Assembly: GCA_964397525.1 (NCBI GenBank)
Contig: CAYNIY010000001.1
Location: 44,874 to 108,873 of the forward strand
From: Syntrophopropionicum sp964397525
Lineage (GTDB): Bacteria > Bacillota > Desulfotomaculia > Desulfotomaculales > Pelotomaculaceae
Direction: 5' to 3'
Length of the DNA: 64,000 nt
The position numbers and the translations under genes are program-made. The first letter of the stretch is position 1. Each line of letters opens with the position of its first letter. The notes under the pieces are model-generated. The model worked only from the letters and a program-made list of their open reading frames with translations. It did not search any database and was not told the DNA's origin. Positions 56,263 to 64,000 of the stretch are shown here, piece by piece.

Positions 56263-58563
56263 ATGACTGTGTCTCGAAAGAAAAAAGCAAAGAAAAGATT
56301 AAATATTTTCCGTTTAGCCATCCTTTTGCTAGTCCTGCTTATACTGGCTGGCGGCGCTGTTTCGATCGGCCTGGTTTACGCCAGTGTTAAAGACATGCCC
56401 GCACTCAGCCCGGAAATGCTGGAATCAGGCGCTACAACAATGATTTATGACAAAGACGGTAAATTAATCACCCAGATCGGCGCCAGGAACAGCGTTCCTG
56501 TTGATATTAAAGAAGTCCCAGATCTGGTCAAAAATGCCTTTGTCTCCATTGAAGATCCTACTTTTTACAAGCATCACGGCATCAGCATTCGCGGCATAGC
56601 CAGGGCTGCCTTCAACGATCTGATTTCCAGGTCCAGAGAGGAAGGCGGCAGCACCATCACCCAGCAACTGGTGAGAATATCTATACTGAGCCCGGAAAAG
56701 ACGATAAAAAGAAAAATACAGGAAGCAGCCCTGGCCATCCAGGCTGAAAGACTGTATACCAAAGATGAAATCCTGGAAATGTATTTAAACAATGTTTATC
56801 TCGGTGAGGGGGCATACGGCATCCAGGCCGCGTCACAAATCTATTTCGCCAAAACCATCAATGAACTGGACCTGGCTGAAGCAGCCCTCCTCGGCGGCCT
56901 GCCCCAGGCGCCCAGCGCTTATTCCCCTTTCCAGGATCCTAAGGCAGCCATAGCCAGACGCAACGATGTGCTGGACAGCATGGTGCGCAACAAGTTCATC
57001 AGTGCCAGCGAAGCAACGGCTGCCAAAAGCGCAGAATTGAATTTGGAAACAAAAGAACTGGCGGAGCAGCAGTACCCTTATCCCTACTTTCTCGATTACA
57101 TTACAGCCGAGTTAATTGCAAAATATGGTGAAGCCGAATTTTATAAAGGCGGGCTTAAGGTTTATACAACCGTTGACACGGATATACAGATATATGCCGA
57201 AACAGCTATGGCCAGGACTGCTAACTTCCCTTCATCCGCAACCGATGCAAACGGTATGATGCAGCCTGAAGGTGCGGTTGTCGTTATTGATCCCCATACC
57301 GGGTATATTAAAGCTTTGGTCGGCGGACGTGAGCATACTCAGAAGAGACAGTGGAACAGAGCTACCCAAACTACCCGCCAGCCCGGGTCAGCTTTCAAGC
57401 CAATAGCGGTTTACGGACCGGCAATTGAATACCGGGGACTGGGACCTGCTTCGGTTGTTGATGACATCCCGGTTAAGTATGGTACTTACGAACCAAAGAA
57501 TTTTGACGGCAGGTTCCGCGGCCTGATAACACTGCGCACAGCCATTACCAATTCTGTTAATGTCGCCGCGGTAAAAATACTGGTGGACCATGTTGGGATA
57601 AATGAGGCTATCCAGTTTGCCTCGAACCTGGGAATAAATTTGGATTCTTCGAGGCACGGGGCGAGCATGGCGCTGGGTGGCCTTGATAACGGCGTTACAC
57701 CGCTTCAAATGGCAGGCGCTTTCTGCGCTTTTGCCAACCTGGGAGCTTATAACGAACCTATTGCCATCCTGAAGGTAGAAAAAATGGATGGGGTTATCCT
57801 GGAACAGGCAATTCCAAAACAGCGGCAAGTAATGAAAGCTACCACCGCTTACCTGGTCACAGACATGCTTAAGTCAGTGGTGGAAAAAGGCACCGGAACC
57901 GGAGCTCAGCTCAGCCGGCCGGTGGCTGGGAAAACCGGTACCACTGATGAAGGAAAGGATCTCTGGTTTGTCGGGTATACTCCCGAGCTTGTGGCGGCGG
58001 TATGGATCGGCTATGATCAGCCTGAGGCAATGCCGCAGGCTTACGGGGGCACTTATCCCACCAGGGTATGGCAGGAAATTATGAGCAGGGCACTGAGCGG
58101 CACACCGGTCAAAAACTTCACTGTGCCCTCCGGGATAGTATCCGCTACAGTTGACGGCAAGTCTGGCCTGCTGCCGGGCCCGAATACTCCGGGCGAAAGC
58201 CTGGTAACCGATATATTTGCCGAGGGGACGATTCCCACCGTCACAGATAATGTGCACGGCTATGTCCAGGTTTGCGCCGCAAGCGGCCTGCTGCCGACAA
58301 CTTACTGTCCCAACGTTGTGACTCGACCTTTAATCAAACTGCCCTACAACGTTCCATCCACAGTTGAAGACTCTAACCTCCGCGCGCCGTCTCAGCTATG
58401 TACGGTACATGGCCCCGGAAAGGCTCCGGTTATGACACCAGACAATCCAAGCAGTGTCCCAAACGGCTCGCAGAATAATGACAATAAAGATGCTGATGAT
58501 GATGGTGATGATGATGATCCAAAAACTGACAAACCAAGCATTATCCCCAAACCAGACCGATGA
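56263..58563 (+). CDS. Class A penicillin-binding protein PBP1A
   Basis: 766 residues from ATG at 56263; GTG at 56269 has better spacing to GGGGAGGG and an upstream TTG at 56251 is unlikely. A basic N-terminus (KKKAKKRLN) leads to one membrane helix (about 15-40). GT51 glycosyltransferase: VSIEDPTFYKHHGIS with the catalytic Glu, GGSTITQQLVRI, and EILEMYLNNVYLG. Transpeptidase: RQPGSAFKP (SxxK), TNSVNVAAV (SxN) and AGKTGTTDE (KTG). The last about 40 residues are very acidic and low-complexity (DDGDDDD). It polymerises and cross-links peptidoglycan. It is the sole class A PBP in the window. Confidence 0.95.
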   Translation: MTVSRKKKAKKRLNIFRLAILLLVLLILAGGAVSIGLVYASVKDMPALSPEMLESGATTMIYDKDGKLITQIGARNSVPVDIKEVPDLVKNAFVSIEDPTFYKHHGISIRGIARAAFNDLISRSREEGGSTITQQLVRISILSPEKTIKRKIQEAALAIQAERLYTKDEILEMYLNNVYLGEGAYGIQAASQIYFAKTINELDLAEAALLGGLPQAPSAYSPFQDPKAAIARRNDVLDSMVRNKFISASEATAAKSAELNLETKELAEQQYPYPYFLDYITAELIAKYGEAEFYKGGLKVYTTVDTDIQIYAETAMARTANFPSSATDANGMMQPEGAVVVIDPHTGYIKALVGGREHTQKRQWNRATQTTRQPGSAFKPIAVYGPAIEYRGLGPASVVDDIPVKYGTYEPKNFDGRFRGLITLRTAITNSVNVAAVKILVDHVGINEAIQFASNLGINLDSSRHGASMALGGLDNGVTPLQMAGAFCAFANLGAYNEPIAILKVEKMDGVILEQAIPKQRQVMKATTAYLVTDMLKSVVEKGTGTGAQLSRPVAGKTGTTDEGKDLWFVGYTPELVAAVWIGYDQPEAMPQAYGGTYPTRVWQEIMSRALSGTPVKNFTVPSGIVSATVDGKSGLLPGPNTPGESLVTDIFAEGTIPTVTDNVHGYVQVCAASGLLPTTYCPNVVTRPLIKLPYNVPSTVEDSNLRAPSQLCTVHGPGKAPVMTPDNPSSVPNGSQNNDNKDADDDGDDDDPKTDKPSIIPKPDR

Positions 58564-58599
58564 GCATAGTTGTTGTTAGTCGTTGAGTTGTGCGTAAAA

Positions 58600-58634
58600 A
58601 AACCGGGTTCGCGATATGCACCCGGTTTGTTTTT
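58600..58634. terminator. Bidirectional intrinsic terminator between the PBP1A and mutS2 genes
   Basis: A 9-bp inverted repeat, AAACCGGGT (58600-58608) and ACCCGGTTT (58620-58628), with an 11-nt loop, has T-tracts on both strands (GTTTTTG on plus, TTTTTTACG on minus) and sits between convergent genes. Confidence 0.85.
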
Positions 58635-58636
58635 GT

Positions 58637-60997
58637 CTAATGAGCTAATTCCACAATCGTCACACCTAATCCACCTTCGCCATGTTCACCCAGGCGAAAA
58701 GATTTCACCCGGTGATGGCCCTTTAGCAGTTTATGGACTGCCGTCCTCAATGAACCGGTGCCCTTGCCGTGGATCAAGGTTACCCTGGGCAGACCGGCCA
58801 GGTAAGCGTCATCCAGATATTTTTCCACATTTGACAGGGCTTCATCAGCATACTGGCCTCTTAAATTTAACTCTACAGATATGTCGCGCGCTTTGTCCAT
58901 TATCAAGCCGGCCACTTCACTTTGTCCCCAGCTTTCTTTTGGCTTTTCAACCGTACGCAGCTCCTTGAGCGGCATATTCATTTTAATTATACCAACCTGC
59001 ACCTGCACATCACCCCCCGAACCGGGCGCAGCGATAACATGACCCCGCTGGTTGTACTTGGGCAGAAACACCTCCTGCCCGGCACGCAGCACTTCAGGGA
59101 TCTGTCCTGAAAAAACTTTTTCCGGAACAGTACGGCTTACTTTACGCTGCAGGCTGCCGATCTTCTCCCTAGCCTCCTGAACAGCGCTCTCCCTATCCCT
59201 GGTTGTTTCTGCGGCAATTTTCTCTCTTAGCTCCCTTACTGCAGACTCCGCTTCCAATTTCGCCGATCTGACCAGTGCCCGCGCCTCTTCTCCGGCTTTG
59301 GCCAGGATTGTTTCGCGCCTCGCAGCGAGATCCGCCTCCAGCCTTTCGTGCCTCTCCTTGATTGTCCGTGCCTCTGCTGCCAGTTCAGCAGCTGACGCCC
59401 GGTCGCATTCCGCCTCCTGCTGGGCTCTTTCCAGGTTGTGCATCAGCTCTTCAAACTTTACCTGTTCTACAGTTAAAAACTCTCTGGCCCTCTTAATCAG
59501 CCCGGCCGGCAGTCCCAGCCTCAGAGCAATTTCAAAAGCATTGCTGCGGCCCGGCTTGCCGATCAACAGCCGGTATGTCGGCCTTAAAGTTACCGCGTCA
59601 AACTCGACACTGGCGTTTTCCACCCGTTCGCGGGCGTAGGCAAAGTTCTTCAGCTCGCTGTAATGGGTGGTGGCAATAGTCCTGGCGCCGGCCGCATGCA
59701 GCGCCTCCAGGATCGCCTGGGCCAGGGCGGCTCCTTCAACGGGGTCGGTACCTGCGCCCAGCTCATCCAACAGCACCAGGCTGTCCCTGCCGGCTCTGCC
59801 GACGATCTCGACAATATTGGTCATATGCGAGGAAAAAGTACTCAGCGACTGTTCAATGCTTTGCTCATCACCAATATCCGTGAATACCCGTTGAAATATC
59901 CCCAGCCTGGTATTTTCACCAGCCGGTATGTGCAGCCCGGACTGGGTCATCAGGACAAGCAGACCGGCTGTTTTCAATGCTACCGTCTTGCCGCCGGTAT
60001 TGGGCCCGGTTATAATCAGTGTGTCAAAATCTTCACCCAGGCGGATATTTATCGGGACAACGTCCCCTTTCAGCAGTGGGTGCCTGCCCTGCCTGATATC
60101 CAGGAAGGCCTCTCCTTCCAGGACTGGCGCCCATGCGTTGAGAAACTGGCTGTACCTGGCCCTGGCCAGGATAAAGTCCAATTCACCGAGCGTATTCAGA
60201 GTGGTTTCAATGCTCTCCAGGTGCTGCGCCACTCCTTCCGTCAGGGCGGCAAGGATCCTCTGGATTTCCTGTTTTTCTGCTACGGTCAAACGCCTGAGTT
60301 CATTGTTTTTTTCCACCACGGCCATCGGCTCGACAAAAAGGGTGGCGCCGCTTGCAGACTGGTCATGGATGATACCAGGTACCTGGCCACGGTACTCAAT
60401 TTTAACCGGGACAACATAACGACCTTCCCTGATAGTTACTATGGGATCTTGTAAATATTTCTGGTAATTGGGAGAGCGGATCATGTTTTCAAGGTATTTT
60501 TTTATATCGATCTGGGAGCTGACCAGTTTTTTGCGTGTGCGCGCCAGTTCCGGCGAAGCGTTATCGGCAATTTCCCCGCCCGGTAAAACAGCCTTTTTAA
60601 TCCTTGCTTCCAGGTCCGGCAGGGGTACAATAAAAAAAGCCAGCTCATTTAGCAAGGGGTAGCTTTCCTGTCTCTCATGCAGAAAGTTCTTTATAATCCT
60701 TCCAGCCGTGAGTGTGTCAGAGACCGCGACCAACTCTTCCGGTTCAAGGACAGCACCCCGGCCGGCCCGCAGCAGCGGATTTCTGATGTCTTTCCAGCCT
60801 CCCAGCTCAGCTGTGGGTTCAAACCTTAACAGCTTCCTGCCTTCACTGACCTCATCCTGCCACCTGTGGATTACAGCCAGATCGTCGATGGGCCTGAGCG
60901 CCAGGGCCTGCTCTTTGCCAAGCGGGGAGCCGGCAAAAGAAGCCAGCTGTTCCAGCACTTTATGATATTCCAGCCTTTTTATAGTCTTTTCTTCCAT
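58637..60997 (-). CDS. mutS2: Endonuclease MutS2
   Basis: 786 residues from ATG at 60997 (MEEKTIKRLEYHKVLEQL), with AAGGAAGG upstream; the frame extends to 61087. N-terminal clamp/lever helices, then the ATPase with GPNTGGKTVALKTAG (Walker A), TFSSHMTNI and LLDELGAGTDPVEGAAL (Walker B), a long coiled coil (about 510-640) and a C-terminal Smr nuclease domain with LNLRGQYADEAL and LIHGKGTGSLRTAV. It lacks the mismatch-binding domain I, as MutS2 does. It suppresses recombination and rescues collided ribosomes. It begins 18 bp downstream of the U32 gene end. Confidence 0.97.
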   Translation of the reverse strand: MEEKTIKRLEYHKVLEQLASFAGSPLGKEQALALRPIDDLAVIHRWQDEVSEGRKLLRFEPTAELGGWKDIRNPLLRAGRGAVLEPEELVAVSDTLTAGRIIKNFLHERQESYPLLNELAFFIVPLPDLEARIKKAVLPGGEIADNASPELARTRKKLVSSQIDIKKYLENMIRSPNYQKYLQDPIVTIREGRYVVPVKIEYRGQVPGIIHDQSASGATLFVEPMAVVEKNNELRRLTVAEKQEIQRILAALTEGVAQHLESIETTLNTLGELDFILARARYSQFLNAWAPVLEGEAFLDIRQGRHPLLKGDVVPINIRLGEDFDTLIITGPNTGGKTVALKTAGLLVLMTQSGLHIPAGENTRLGIFQRVFTDIGDEQSIEQSLSTFSSHMTNIVEIVGRAGRDSLVLLDELGAGTDPVEGAALAQAILEALHAAGARTIATTHYSELKNFAYARERVENASVEFDAVTLRPTYRLLIGKPGRSNAFEIALRLGLPAGLIKRAREFLTVEQVKFEELMHNLERAQQEAECDRASAAELAAEARTIKERHERLEADLAARRETILAKAGEEARALVRSAKLEAESAVRELREKIAAETTRDRESAVQEAREKIGSLQRKVSRTVPEKVFSGQIPEVLRAGQEVFLPKYNQRGHVIAAPGSGGDVQVQVGIIKMNMPLKELRTVEKPKESWGQSEVAGLIMDKARDISVELNLRGQYADEALSNVEKYLDDAYLAGLPRVTLIHGKGTGSLRTAVHKLLKGHHRVKSFRLGEHGEGGLGVTIVELAH

Positions 60998-61014
60998 ACA
61001 AATGCCTTCCTTGG

Positions 61015-63549
61015 TTATATTACACCACGGTAGTAATGACCCTTGGTAAAACCTTGCGGGCTGTGTCCTGCCAGGATCTCTTTGCATTTCGAAATATCGC
61101 CGCCGCTAATATGGCCGGTCATTTCTAAAACTCTGCGGTAAACCCTTACGGCATCACGCACGTAATTGTGTCCCTCACGCCTAGCCTCAATGCGCAGCGC
61201 TGCTGCCCCGGTACCGGCAATTATCCCGACGTCTTCGATTAGACAGAGATCTCGTGAATTAAATATATGCATCCGGCAGAACTGGTCCGTCTCAACCGGA
61301 AACACTATGTCTTTCCGGTCTTTCAAGCCGAAGCGCGAGCCGCGGCAGGGCCCGGGGCAGGTTTCCGGTATGCCGCCGCTCAGCAGGCTGCCCGCGGCAC
61401 AATATTCGGAAACCATCAGGGGCAGCGCCCCGTGTACTATAACCTCGGCTGGCACCGGCAGAGCAGGCACAAGCATTCTGAGCTGCTCCAATGTCAGCTC
61501 CGGCGACAGGGTAACCTGGCTCACGCCGGCTTCTGCTAAAAAATTCGCGCTTTCATGATTGAAAATATTCAATGAAAAATCCGCATAAAGCGGTTTATCC
61601 GTAAATTCCCGCACTTTCCTGATCAGCCCCAGGTTTCCGGCCTGCACTCCGTTCAGGTGCTTCTTCGCGAGCTTGTCCAAAAGGCTGCAAAATTGATCTA
61701 TCTCTTTATCCTGTATAATCCGGTTGGAAGAAAGAATGAAGCTCACACCCGCATCGGCGCAGATCTCAATTCCTTTTATGATCTGTGCTTCTGACAACGC
61801 CTCTTTGGAACGAAACTGCTCCCCGCCAAAGTATACCAGCCCCGCCCCTGACTCAACAGCAGCCTGCAGGGACGGCAGGTCGGTCACTGTCACGGACAGC
61901 ACCGGCTTTTTCTTAACAACAGCTGCTTTTTCAGGACTTGATTTAATCGCCGCCGCATAGCGGCGGGAGAAAACATCATCCGGCACTGGCTCATGCCCGA
62001 AAACCGCGGCTCTTTTCATTTCAATCCGAGACAGGGCGGTTCTCCTGGCTTCATTAATCTCGCTGACCGGCACCATTAAATCGCCATCCAGATCGAGCTG
62101 CAGCTCTGCCATTTCAAAGGGTGTGTTTCCCAGGCGGGAGAGCTGCTTTTCAAGATATTCACGTGTTAACGGCCGCTTCAGGGCCTCCTGCGCGGGAGCG
62201 TCTGTATCAGCTTCCCCGGTATTGCCGCTGCTGTCTACAACTGTTATTTTAAGCGGCTCTCCCAGCCTGGCGGAGACTTTAAAGGCCAGCGGTATCTTCT
62301 TCTGTCCCTTTGGTGAAGCATAACTGGCCCTCGCTTTTTCAATCAGGTCAGCGTCATGTGTCTTGAAAACCCGGTCGCCTGTAAAGACCCGCCCGGGGAT
62401 GTCCAGCTGTACCAAAGATCCTGCCGGCGCTCGCAGCACCGGTTCGCTGCCCATAAAAATGCGATTTACTTCCCCGGCAGTCCTGCCGCCTGCAGTAATC
62501 CAGACCTCAATGCCGTCCCCAACCCGCAGCGCTTCATCGAGAGCTATTTCCACCAGTCGGAGGGTTTTATTATAACCCTTCACTCTTCCCAAAAAAAGGC
62601 CGCGGTTATTGGGACGCTTGCAGCTCATCAACTCTGGCCCGGGACGCCCGTAAAAATAACCGGTTGTAAAATCACGGTTAAAGATTTGTGAAAGATCCCT
62701 GGCCTCATCCGGTGTAACAAAAAAATTCCCGCCTGCTACAGCCCTGTCCAGCAGGGCACGGTAGACTCTGACTACTGTGGATACATATTCCGGCCTTTTC
62801 ATACGGCCTTCAATCTTTAAGGCTGTTATGCCGGAGTTGACCAGGTCAGGCATATTTTTGCTCATGTTCAGGTCCCGCGGGCTCAAAAGGTAGCTGCCTG
62901 TTGTTCCCGGATCGGCCAGTGTGCGGCCGTGCCTGTCTACCAGAACATATGGCAGACGGCAGGGCTGGGCACATCGACCCCTGTTCCCGCTTCGCCCGCC
63001 GATCATGCTGGACATCAGGCACTGTCCGGAATAACAAATACACAGGGCGCCGTGGATAAAGGCTTCGATTTCAACGCCCGATTTCCTGATGATCTCTTTC
63101 ATCGCATCCAGGGATAATTCCCTGGCCATTATCACCCGGCTCACACCTGCTTCTTTTAATGCCAGTACCGAGGGCAGGTTGTGTACTGTCATCTGGGTGC
63201 TGGCATGCAGGGGCAGTTCGGGAATGACCTTCCCCGCCAGCCTCACCAGGCCCAAGTCTTGTACAATAGCCGCGTCAGCGCCGTTCTGCTGCAAAAAACG
63301 AAGAAATTCCACAGCTTCCGGCAGCTCCCGGTCATCCAGCATAATATTTACCGTAACATAAACCCTGGCTCCCCGCACATGGGCATATTCTATCGCCCGG
63401 GCAATTTCAGAGTCGTCAAAATTTCCTGCTGACTGCCTGGCATTAAGCCTCTTACCGCCCAGGTAGACGGCATCAGCCCCGTTCTCCACAGCCGCCACCA
63501 GAGAATCCCAGCTGCCAGCCGGCGCCAGCAATTCCGGTTTTCGCAACAT
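61015..63549 (-). CDS. Double U32 peptidase-family protein with DUF3656 insert
   Basis: 844 residues. First U32 barrel (about 1-310): PELLAPAGSWDSLVAAVENGADAVYLGG (core LAPAGSWDSL), HASTQMTVHN, and Cys motif GALCICYSGQCLMSS...GRCAQPCR, which can bind an iron-sulfur cluster. A DUF3656 segment (about 380-500) follows. A second U32-like region near 560-830 has FGGEQFRS, EVIVHGALPLMVSEYC and ETCPGPCRGSR. Tandem U32/DUF3656 proteins are related to RlhA/TrhP-type RNA hydroxylases rather than to proteases. It likely modifies RNA, with substrate unknown. The gene follows the NIF3-like gene by 6 bp, so co-transcription is expected. Confidence 0.88.
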   Translation of the reverse strand: MLRKPELLAPAGSWDSLVAAVENGADAVYLGGKRLNARQSAGNFDDSEIARAIEYAHVRGARVYVTVNIMLDDRELPEAVEFLRFLQQNGADAAIVQDLGLVRLAGKVIPELPLHASTQMTVHNLPSVLALKEAGVSRVIMARELSLDAMKEIIRKSGVEIEAFIHGALCICYSGQCLMSSMIGGRSGNRGRCAQPCRLPYVLVDRHGRTLADPGTTGSYLLSPRDLNMSKNMPDLVNSGITALKIEGRMKRPEYVSTVVRVYRALLDRAVAGGNFFVTPDEARDLSQIFNRDFTTGYFYGRPGPELMSCKRPNNRGLFLGRVKGYNKTLRLVEIALDEALRVGDGIEVWITAGGRTAGEVNRIFMGSEPVLRAPAGSLVQLDIPGRVFTGDRVFKTHDADLIEKARASYASPKGQKKIPLAFKVSARLGEPLKITVVDSSGNTGEADTDAPAQEALKRPLTREYLEKQLSRLGNTPFEMAELQLDLDGDLMVPVSEINEARRTALSRIEMKRAAVFGHEPVPDDVFSRRYAAAIKSSPEKAAVVKKKPVLSVTVTDLPSLQAAVESGAGLVYFGGEQFRSKEALSEAQIIKGIEICADAGVSFILSSNRIIQDKEIDQFCSLLDKLAKKHLNGVQAGNLGLIRKVREFTDKPLYADFSLNIFNHESANFLAEAGVSQVTLSPELTLEQLRMLVPALPVPAEVIVHGALPLMVSEYCAAGSLLSGGIPETCPGPCRGSRFGLKDRKDIVFPVETDQFCRMHIFNSRDLCLIEDVGIIAGTGAAALRIEARREGHNYVRDAVRVYRRVLEMTGHISGGDISKCKEILAGHSPQGFTKGHYYRGVI

Positions 63550-63555
63550 AAACTG

Positions 63556-64000
63556 TTACTCCTTCCGCTCATGCCGCATAAGCCCGGCGCAGGGGATTAC
63601 CTCTATGCCCCGGCGGGCTATTTCATCCAAAAACAGGTTCAAACCCAGTGAATCACTGGCCATATGCCCCGCAATGATGACATTGATATTATTCTTTTCC
63701 GCCTCCTTGCGGTGCTTCTCCCCGATGTGCATCACAACCATCGTGCCCACACCTGCTATCGCTAGCTTGGCGTAGGCGTCCTCGGAACCGCTGGTACCAC
63801 CTGTCATATCCACCATGACCCTGCCGGCGCGCCTTTCCTTGCTCCCCAGGACAATGGTCGGCCCGGCGTTGTAATTCACCGCTTCTGCGAATTCGGGTAT
63901 CTCCTTTAGCAGCTTAATAACATCATCCATCGTCTCGGGCTTTTTGTCGTCCATCATACTCTGGAGAAAATCATTTACCAGGTTGTCCGCCGGGGTGTGC
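63556..64000 (-). CDS. NIF3-like protein (5' end off window)
   Basis: C-terminal 148 residues are visible. Reading in frame past the ATG at 63957 gives HTPADNLVNDFLQS to the window edge, so the gene starts outside. NGG1p-interacting-factor-3-like motifs are VVMHIGEKHRK, the metal-site GHMASDSLGLNLFLDE and GIEVIPCAGLMRHE. NIF3 proteins carry a dinuclear metal centre, and some act as GTP cyclohydrolase-like or metal-chaperone proteins. It overlaps nothing and lies 6 bp before the U32 gene, so both are probably one operon. Exact function is unclear. Confidence 0.75.
   Translation of the reverse strand, partial: HTPADNLVNDFLQSMMDDKKPETMDDVIKLLKEIPEFAEAVNYNAGPTIVLGSKERRAGRVMVDMTGGTSGSEDAYAKLAIAGVGTMVVMHIGEKHRKEAEKNNINVIIAGHMASDSLGLNLFLDEIARRGIEVIPCAGLMRHERKE

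Noticed and set aside
1..64000. CRISPR arrays, insertion sequences, prophage genes, restriction or toxin-antitoxin systems
   Set aside because: No direct-repeat/spacer arrays, transposases, integrases, phage structural genes or toxin-antitoxin pairs were seen; the AbrB-like gene has no toxin partner.

Overview
The window reads as a draft-genome contig from an anaerobic, Gram-positive-lineage Firmicute. Gene content and order fit the Peptococcaceae/Desulfotomaculales (Pelotomaculum- or Desulfotomaculum-like). The pointers are an anaerobic class III ribonucleotide reductase, a selenocysteine-containing SelD, tandem DUF881 proteins with Sbp in the division cluster, a MurE with a meso-DAP motif, frequent TTG/GTG starts with strong AGGAGG sites, and DUF5652/U32-DUF3656/GH57-GT4 proteins typical of that group. 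A run of exactly 100 N (32256-32355) is an assembly gap. The taxonomic call is inference from gene content, not from a search.

Layout. From 1 to 39305 every gene is on the minus strand. Read in transcription order (high to low coordinates), this block holds: feoA-feoB, a DacF-type carboxypeptidase, a Fur-family regulator, a GH57-GT4 fusion cut by the gap, a quinate-5-dehydrogenase-like gene cut by the gap, a PHP-family phosphatase, then the division and cell-wall (dcw) cluster mraZ-rsmH-ftsL-spoVD/pbp2-murE-murF-mraY-murD-ftsW/spoVE-murG-murC-murB, a terminator and new promoter, ftsQ-DUF881-DUF881-sbp-ftsZ and a terminator. It continues with selD (own promoter, in-frame UGA), nrdR-nrdD-nrdG, a truncated lactate permease, a beta-CASP metallo-hydrolase, pgeF, a PhoP/PhoR-like two-component pair, an HlyD-like membrane protein, and yggS running off the left edge.

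From 39520 to 44745 the plus strand carries an MFS transporter, a polysaccharide deacetylase with a YkoP-like tail, and a GlcD/GlcF-type 2-hydroxyacid oxidase pair. From 44823 to the end both strands are used: a nitroreductase, a Cys-rich YkgJ-like protein, an HtrA lipoprotein protease, a small hypothetical protein, a LonB-like protease, a repeat-built lipoprotein, an AbrB-type regulator with a zinc-ribbon-like tail, tRNA-Leu(UAA), a DegV-led cassette of small proteins, an orphan ThDP enzyme, PBP1A, MutS2, a double U32 protein and a NIF3-like protein running off the right edge.

How it fits together. Most of the window builds and remodels the cell wall: lipid II synthesis (MurB-G, MraY), polymerases and transpeptidases (PBP1A, SpoVD-like PBP, FtsW), editing and trimming (PgeF, DacF) and the divisome (FtsL, FtsQ, FtsZ). 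Several control points can be read directly: three AAGTGG repeats at 10-bp spacing before mraZ, two NrdR-box-like sites 32 bp apart before nrdR, a UGA at the SelD active site followed by two perfect hairpins, and Fur-box-like sites before feoA and the fur-type gene. No clearly new multi-gene system (defence island, phage, CRISPR array or insertion sequence) was seen. The best leads are the selenoprotein SelD, the gapped ORF that joins two unrelated genes, the repeat-expanded lipoprotein, the ThDP enzyme with an altered metal motif, the 46-bp palindrome upstream of htrA, and the absence of murA, ftsA and spoIIGA-sigE-sigG from their usual positions.
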